A DNA stretch of 9,007 nucleotides from an uncultured Pseudomonadota bacterium (lineage in GTDB: Bacteria > Pseudomonadota > Alphaproteobacteria > RF32 > CAG-239): the NCBI GenBank assembly GCA_949295395.1, contig CASFLB010000046.1, positions 1 to 9,007 on the forward strand, in the 5' to 3' direction. The notes under the pieces are model-generated. The model ran no database searches. It was not told the DNA's origin and saw only the letters and a list, made by a program, of their open reading frames with translations. Both the position numbers and the translations under genes were made by a program. This document shows positions 6,704-9,007 of the stretch, piece after piece (positions within the stretch are counted from its first letter, which is position 1; each line of letters starts with the position of its first letter).

Positions 6704-6764
6704 ATTATACCTAAAATAATACTAAACTGAATGTTTCCTTATCTCTTTTATCTTATTTTGTCAA
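6704..6764 (-). promoter_or_regulatory. Candidate promoter of unit B
   Basis: TATAAT occurs at 6709-6704 (minus strand) with only a weak -35 (TTCAGT, 16 bases upstream). A consensus TTGACA lies at 6764-6759, one base past the T8 of unit A; 17 bases after it is a poor -10 (TAAGGA). Which of the two drives transcription cannot be decided. The TTGACA-to-TATAAT distance is 49 bases, against 48 in unit A. Confidence 0.35.
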
Positions 6765-6765
6765 C

Positions 6766-6801
6766 AAAAAAAATAGAGAGACGTTTCTCAACGGCTCTCT
6801 A
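6766..6801 (-). terminator. GAGA-capped intrinsic terminator of unit A (element 4)
   Basis: It is identical over 36 bases to the block at 6435-6470: hairpin TAGAGAG/CTCTCTA plus CGTT/AACG with loop GAGA, then eight Ts on the minus strand. The TTGACA of unit B begins two bases further on (6764). Confidence 0.75.
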
Positions 6802-6836
6802 CAAAACAAACATAAAATAAAAATTTGCATTACTTC

Positions 6837-6868
6837 GATCAAAAATCATTTCACAATGGTCGTTGATC
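6837..6868 (-). repeat. GNRA hairpin element 5
   Basis: Minus strand: outer stem GATCAA/TTGATC, a 4x4 internal loop (CGAC/ATTT), inner stem CATT/AATG and loop GTGA. It is the second A-T covariant core. Confidence 0.7.
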
Positions 6869-6904
6869 TTAACTTAATATCAATCAATAATCATAATAAA
6901 CTTG

Positions 6905-6938
6905 GGGAAAGGCGTTTCACAACGATGTTTATTTTCCC
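6905..6938 (-). repeat. GNRA hairpin element 6
   Basis: Minus strand: outer stem GGGAAA/TTTCCC, an asymmetric internal loop (8 bases 5', CC 3'), inner stem CGTT/AACG and loop GTGA. Confidence 0.7.
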
Positions 6939-6955
6939 ATAGCTATGACTTATTC

Positions 6956-6994
6956 GTCTTTTTCGAAAATGCCTTTGCACCTTCAAGAAAAGAC
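6956..6994 (-). other. Accessory hairpin in unit A
   Basis: Minus strand: GTCTTTT/AAAAGAC encloses GAA/TTC and a GTGC/GCAT inner stem with loop AAAG. The G-U at the base of the inner stem is A-C on the plus strand. It lies between the first and second core elements of unit A. Confidence 0.45.
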
Positions 6995-7017
6995 TGAGAG
7001 AGAAGTTTATAAAGGAG

Positions 7018-7043
7018 AAGACGTTTCACAACGGCTTAATCTT
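7018..7043 (-). repeat. GNRA hairpin element 7
   Basis: Minus strand: AAGA/TCTT outer stem with a 6-base bulge TTAAGC (or AAG/CTT with a single C-T mismatch), inner stem CGTT/AACG and loop GTGA. It would be the first element of unit A, about 24 bases after the inferred start. Confidence 0.65.
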
Positions 7044-7073
7044 TTTTTATTCCCTACAAAGTGTAAATGCTTA

Positions 7074-7133
7074 ATTATATCTAACTAATAAATTTGTTCT
7101 TATTTTATTACTCCATTTTTTGTTTTTTGTCAA
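7074..7133 (-). promoter_or_regulatory. Candidate promoter of unit A
   Basis: A perfect TATAAT is at 7079-7074 on the minus strand without a good -35. A consensus TTGACA is at 7133-7128, 48 bases upstream, with TAATAA 17 bases after it. The region is very AT-rich, so a single TATAAT is weak evidence. The matching spacing in unit B is what makes it worth listing. Confidence 0.35.
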
Positions 7134-7166
7134 TATTAAAAAAGTCTTTTATTTTATTTTTTTATG

Positions 7167-7175
7167 TGCTATAAA
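7167..7175 (+). promoter_or_regulatory. Extended -10 promoter for kdsB
   Basis: TGC followed by TATAAA (7170-7175) fits an extended -10 element and would start transcription near 7182, leaving a leader of about 37 bases before the kdsB ATG. No good -35 lies at the right distance. Confidence 0.45.
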
Positions 7176-7218
7176 GGCTTGTCTTTTTTTTAACCTTTTT
7201 GAAAGGACTTTGTCTAAA

Positions 7219-7989
7219 ATGAAAGTCGTTACAATGATTCCGGTGCGAATGGCTTCGACGCGTTTGCCCAATAAGCCTTTGCTTGAAGTTAACGGAAAAA
7301 CAGTTATACAACGTGTTTATGAAAATGTTAAAGCTTCTGTCCCCGGTGATATTATCATTGCCGCTGGCGATCAAGTCTTGGTTGATGAGGCTAAAAAGTT
7401 CGGTGCAACGGCCATTTTAACCGATCCCAAGCTTCCGAGCGGTACCGATCGTATTGCTGCAGCGCTTAAACAAATCGACCCTGATGGAACAAAATACGAT
7501 ATTGTAGTTGACTTCCAAGGCGACGGTCTCAATGTTGACCCGAAAGTTAATCTTGATTTAATCGACATGATTGAACGTACCGATTGTGATATTGCTACTT
7601 GCGGTATGGTCTTTAAAAATGAGAAGGATGTGCAAGACCCATCTATGGTTAAAATTGTTATGGGACTTCACGAGGGCGAAAAAGAAGGTCGTTGCCTGTA
7701 TTTTACACGTGCGGCTGCTCCTTATATCCGCGATCCTGAAAAATGTAAAAATCATGACTATTATCATCATATCGGTATTTATGTCTTTAAAGCAAAGTCT
7801 CTGCAAAAAATGGTTTCTTTGCCGGTTGGCGTCTTGGAAGGAAGAGAATCTCTTGAACAGCTTCGGGCCCTTGAAAACGGCATGACCATTCGCGCTAAGA
7901 TTGTGGATAATATGAAGCTGGTTGATAACGCTCCGGCCGACATTAACACTCCTGAAGAATATGAAGAAGCTTGTAAGTGGATTAAGTAA
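7219..7989 (+). CDS. kdsB: 3-deoxy-manno-octulosonate cytidylyltransferase (CMP-Kdo synthetase)
   Basis: A 256-residue cytoplasmic enzyme that activates Kdo with CTP for the inner core of lipopolysaccharide. Start ATG 7219 (AAAGGA at 7202-7207, 11 bases upstream) gives the family N-terminus MKVVTMIPVRMASTRLPNKPLL, the 'IPAR..STRLPgKpL' nucleotide-binding motif. Also seen are TDPKLPSGTDRIAAAL (68-83), the metal-binding Asp102 in FQGDG (99-103), DPSMVKIV (140-147), LYFTRAAAPYIR (160-171), HHIGIYVFK (183-191), LEQLRALENG (212-221) and DINTPEEYEE (241-250), whose Asp would be the second metal ligand. Length is close to E. coli KdsB (248). Oddity: the usual QGDEP is QGDGL, and 'GVDTPEDL' is 'ADINTPEEY', so a related sugar (for example an 8-amino-Kdo-type substrate) cannot be excluded. 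It has its own promoter and terminator, so it is probably monocistronic. Confidence 0.88.
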   Translation: MKVVTMIPVRMASTRLPNKPLLEVNGKTVIQRVYENVKASVPGDIIIAAGDQVLVDEAKKFGATAILTDPKLPSGTDRIAAALKQIDPDGTKYDIVVDFQGDGLNVDPKVNLDLIDMIERTDCDIATCGMVFKNEKDVQDPSMVKIVMGLHEGEKEGRCLYFTRAAAPYIRDPEKCKNHDYYHHIGIYVFKAKSLQKMVSLPVGVLEGRESLEQLRALENGMTIRAKIVDNMKLVDNAPADINTPEEYEEACKWIK

Positions 7990-8011
7990 TATTTTCTTCA
8001 AACGAAAAACT

Positions 8012-8045
8012 AAAAACAGCGGATTTAAAAATCCGCTGTTTTTTT
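8012..8045. terminator. Strong intrinsic terminator after kdsB, probably bidirectional
   Basis: AAACAGCGGATT pairs perfectly with AATCCGCTGTTT (12 bp, loop TAAA), followed on the plus strand by a T-run to 8045. On the minus strand the stem is also followed by T-rich sequence (TTTTAGTTTTT). It separates convergent kdsB and the Cys-rich gene and can serve both. Confidence 0.9.
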
Positions 8046-8060
8046 GTTGCCGTTCACAGA

Positions 8061-8948
8061 TTAAAATTCAAGGACGGGGCGAACATCTTGGGAATTGCTC
8101 ATACTTAATTTTAGAATACCATAATTTTTGCCAATATCCATCGCCCATATATAATATTCACTATACCTAGATGAAGACCAAAATCTACTTATACCCTCAC
8201 CACTACTGCGACTTAAACCCGTCGTGATTATTGTTTTATTGTTGAAAATACTTGTCATTATTCCTGCGGCTGGCAAACACCAATCGCCAGATTTTGTTCC
8301 TTCGGTACTATACTCATTCGCACCCCATACGGCAGGGAGCTCATTCTTATTTCCGCGTTCTTTTAACTTTTTGCTATTTTCACAACTCGAAAAATCTCTT
8401 GCTGCATCAAGCTCTTGCACATACAATGGCAATGTTGAGATATACCATGCAGATGTACTCCATTGATAGCTACCAATTGAACGTAAGGCCAGCGCCTGTC
8501 CATGACCTTTCCCATCTGAATAGACAACAACACCGATTGGTGTTTTGGCTCCTGATACAATATCGATGTCAGACATGGAGCAACTTTTATCGCTAAATAG
8601 TGTGCTACCTATCCGACAATCGGTTATTTCGACACAACCTTTTCCATCCTGCCATTCAAAACCGTCATAGCATGTGCATTTTGCATATTTTCCATCACAA
8701 TCGGCTCCTATTCCACCACCATTAAGATATCCTCTTCCTAAACATAAGTAAGGAAAATCACTACATGCCCCACCGCTGTTACTCGGGCAATACCAATAAT
8801 TTCCGAACGGGCATTTCAAGCCGCCGTCACAAGACGAGGTTTCGGTATAACCTAAGGTCGTACAGCTTGGGGTGGCAATACAAGCCGCCTGACTTTGCGC
8901 TAGGCCGAAAAGAATAAAGGCGGTGGTTGTATAAAGTATTTTTTTCAT
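8061..8948 (-). CDS. Secreted Cys-rich protein with DUF1566/Lcl-like C-terminal domain
   Basis: A 295-residue protein with a strong ribosome site (AAGGAG, 8961-8956 on the minus strand, 7 bases before ATG). A signal peptide (KK, then ILYTTTAFILFGLAQSQA) is likely cut before ACIATPSC. Residues 22-120 are Cys-rich, with repeated short Cys units (SCTTLGYTETSSC, KCPFGNYWYCPS, DCDGKYAKCTCYDGF), as expected for a disulfide-stabilised exported protein. The C-terminal half has VVVYSDGKGHGQALAL, DWCLPAAGIM, FWSSSRYSEYYIWAMD and a final DVRPVLEF. These match the 'W.LPt..e...WSS.....a.......VR.V' layout of DUF1566/Lcl-type domains of surface and fimbria-associated proteins. The binding partner is unknown. 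It lies 22 bases after another Cys-rich gene end, so a tandem paralogue cluster is likely. Expression ends at the shared terminator. Confidence 0.82.
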   Translation of the reverse strand: MKKILYTTTAFILFGLAQSQAACIATPSCTTLGYTETSSCDGGLKCPFGNYWYCPSNSGGACSDFPYLCLGRGYLNGGGIGADCDGKYAKCTCYDGFEWQDGKGCVEITDCRIGSTLFSDKSCSMSDIDIVSGAKTPIGVVVYSDGKGHGQALALRSIGSYQWSTSAWYISTLPLYVQELDAARDFSSCENSKKLKERGNKNELPAVWGANEYSTEGTKSGDWCLPAAGIMTSIFNNKTIITTGLSRSSGEGISRFWSSSRYSEYYIWAMDIGKNYGILKLSMSNSQDVRPVLEF

Positions 8949-8970
8949 TGTCGTTCTCCTTTGCTTTTTT

Positions 8971-9007
8971 CTACATTGCGCAATAGTCGCAATAATCCGT
9001 GCAACCG
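8971..9007 (-). CDS. C-terminal end of a second Cys-rich protein (partial)
   Basis: On the minus strand the last 11 codons before a TAG (8973-8971) read GCTDYCDYCAM. Three Cys in eleven residues, in the frame directly upstream of the Cys-rich secreted gene and only 22 bases from its start, suggest the end of a related gene in the same operon. The other minus-strand frames give no such signature. The rest lies outside the window. Confidence 0.45.
   Translation of the reverse strand, partial: GCTDYCDYCAM

Larger units (their letters stand above)
6766..7067 (-). ncRNA. Predicted structured small RNA, unit A
   Basis: This is a predicted minus-strand transcript of about 300 nt, running from just after TATAAT (7079-7074) to the T8 at 6773-6766. 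It would carry GUGA-capped elements at 7043-7018, 6938-6905 and 6868-6837 and end in the GAGA-capped terminator hairpin (6801-6774). A further long hairpin (6994-6956; GTCTTTT/AAAAGAC with an inner GTGC/GCAT stem) lies between the first two elements. Its inner G-U pair exists only on the minus strand. Unit B has a comparable extra hairpin at the same place. No ORF of note and no known RNA family was recognised. The paralogous arrangement with unit B suggests duplication of one RNA gene. Transcription itself is inference. Confidence 0.5.

Noticed and set aside
6443..7043. CRISPR array
   Set aside because: The shared part is only a 12-base hairpin core, the gaps between cores range from 54 to 149 bases, the flanks form element-specific stems, and there are no cas genes.
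6443..7043. Integron attC sites, REP/IS200-type palindromes or ToxI-type antitoxin repeats
   Set aside because: No attC core-site pairs (RYYYAAC/GTTRRRY) or cassette ORFs, no transposase or REP foot sequence, and no toxin gene or regular tandem repeat. The GNRA loops and minus-strand T-tracts fit structured RNA better.
7120..7218. N-terminal extension of kdsB by 33 residues
   Set aside because: The extension is a Phe/Ile-rich translation of T-rich promoter sequence, contains the extended -10, and the family N-terminus begins exactly at ATG 7219 with AAAGGA before it.
8224..8596. Plus-strand ORFs inside the Cys-rich gene region
   Set aside because: They are antisense to a gene with a signal peptide, strong ribosome site and domain motifs, and they lack starts with ribosome sites or recognisable content.

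Overview
The window reads as chromosome of an A+T-rich Gram-negative bacterium, most likely a host- or gut-associated alphaproteobacterium. The CMP-Kdo synthetase (KdsB) implies lipopolysaccharide. The secreted Cys-rich proteins at the right end, the N/Q-rich proteins at the left end and the XRE-like tail resemble families I associate with uncultured gut Alphaproteobacteria. The taxonomic call is inference.

Left part (1-2005, + strand): an accessory-looking stretch. It holds the tail of a probable XRE-type regulator, an Asn/Gln-rich protein with an unrecognised C-terminal domain, an overlapping 71-residue membrane protein, an intrinsic terminator, and a lysozyme-like gene that lacks a good start and appears cut off at its 3' end. 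Then, on the minus strand (2025-3180), a TetR-family regulator is followed one base later by a small multi-pass membrane protein with an HELMH zinc-protease-type motif.

Middle (3278-6436, + strand): a probable three-gene envelope operon encoding a secreted protein of unknown function, a divergent MurC/Mpl-type Mur ligase, and an S66-family L,D-carboxypeptidase (LdcA type). The last two fit muropeptide recycling: LdcA trims the terminal D-Ala from the tetrapeptide, and an Mpl-type ligase joins the tripeptide to UDP-MurNAc. Further right (7219-7989) is kdsB with an extended -10 promoter and a strong terminator. On the minus strand, 8061-8948 encodes a secreted Cys-rich protein with a DUF1566/Lcl-like C-terminus, preceded by the last codons of another Cys-rich gene.

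The most interesting part is the 0.78-kb gene-free stretch between ldcA and kdsB. It contains seven stem-loops, all in one orientation, sharing the core CRTTTCWCAAYG. The second stem pair covaries (G-C or A-T), and the outer stems differ in sequence but keep pairing. Read on the minus strand, every loop is a GNRA tetraloop (GUGA or GAGA). Two of the seven are identical and are followed by T8, so they look like intrinsic terminators. Each of two successive blocks carries TTGACA, then TATAAT 48 or 49 bases later, then GUGA hairpins, then the terminator hairpin. I interpret this as two tandem paralogous minus-strand small RNAs (about 300 and 260 nt) of a type I do not recognise, perhaps multi-site sponges for an RNA-binding protein.
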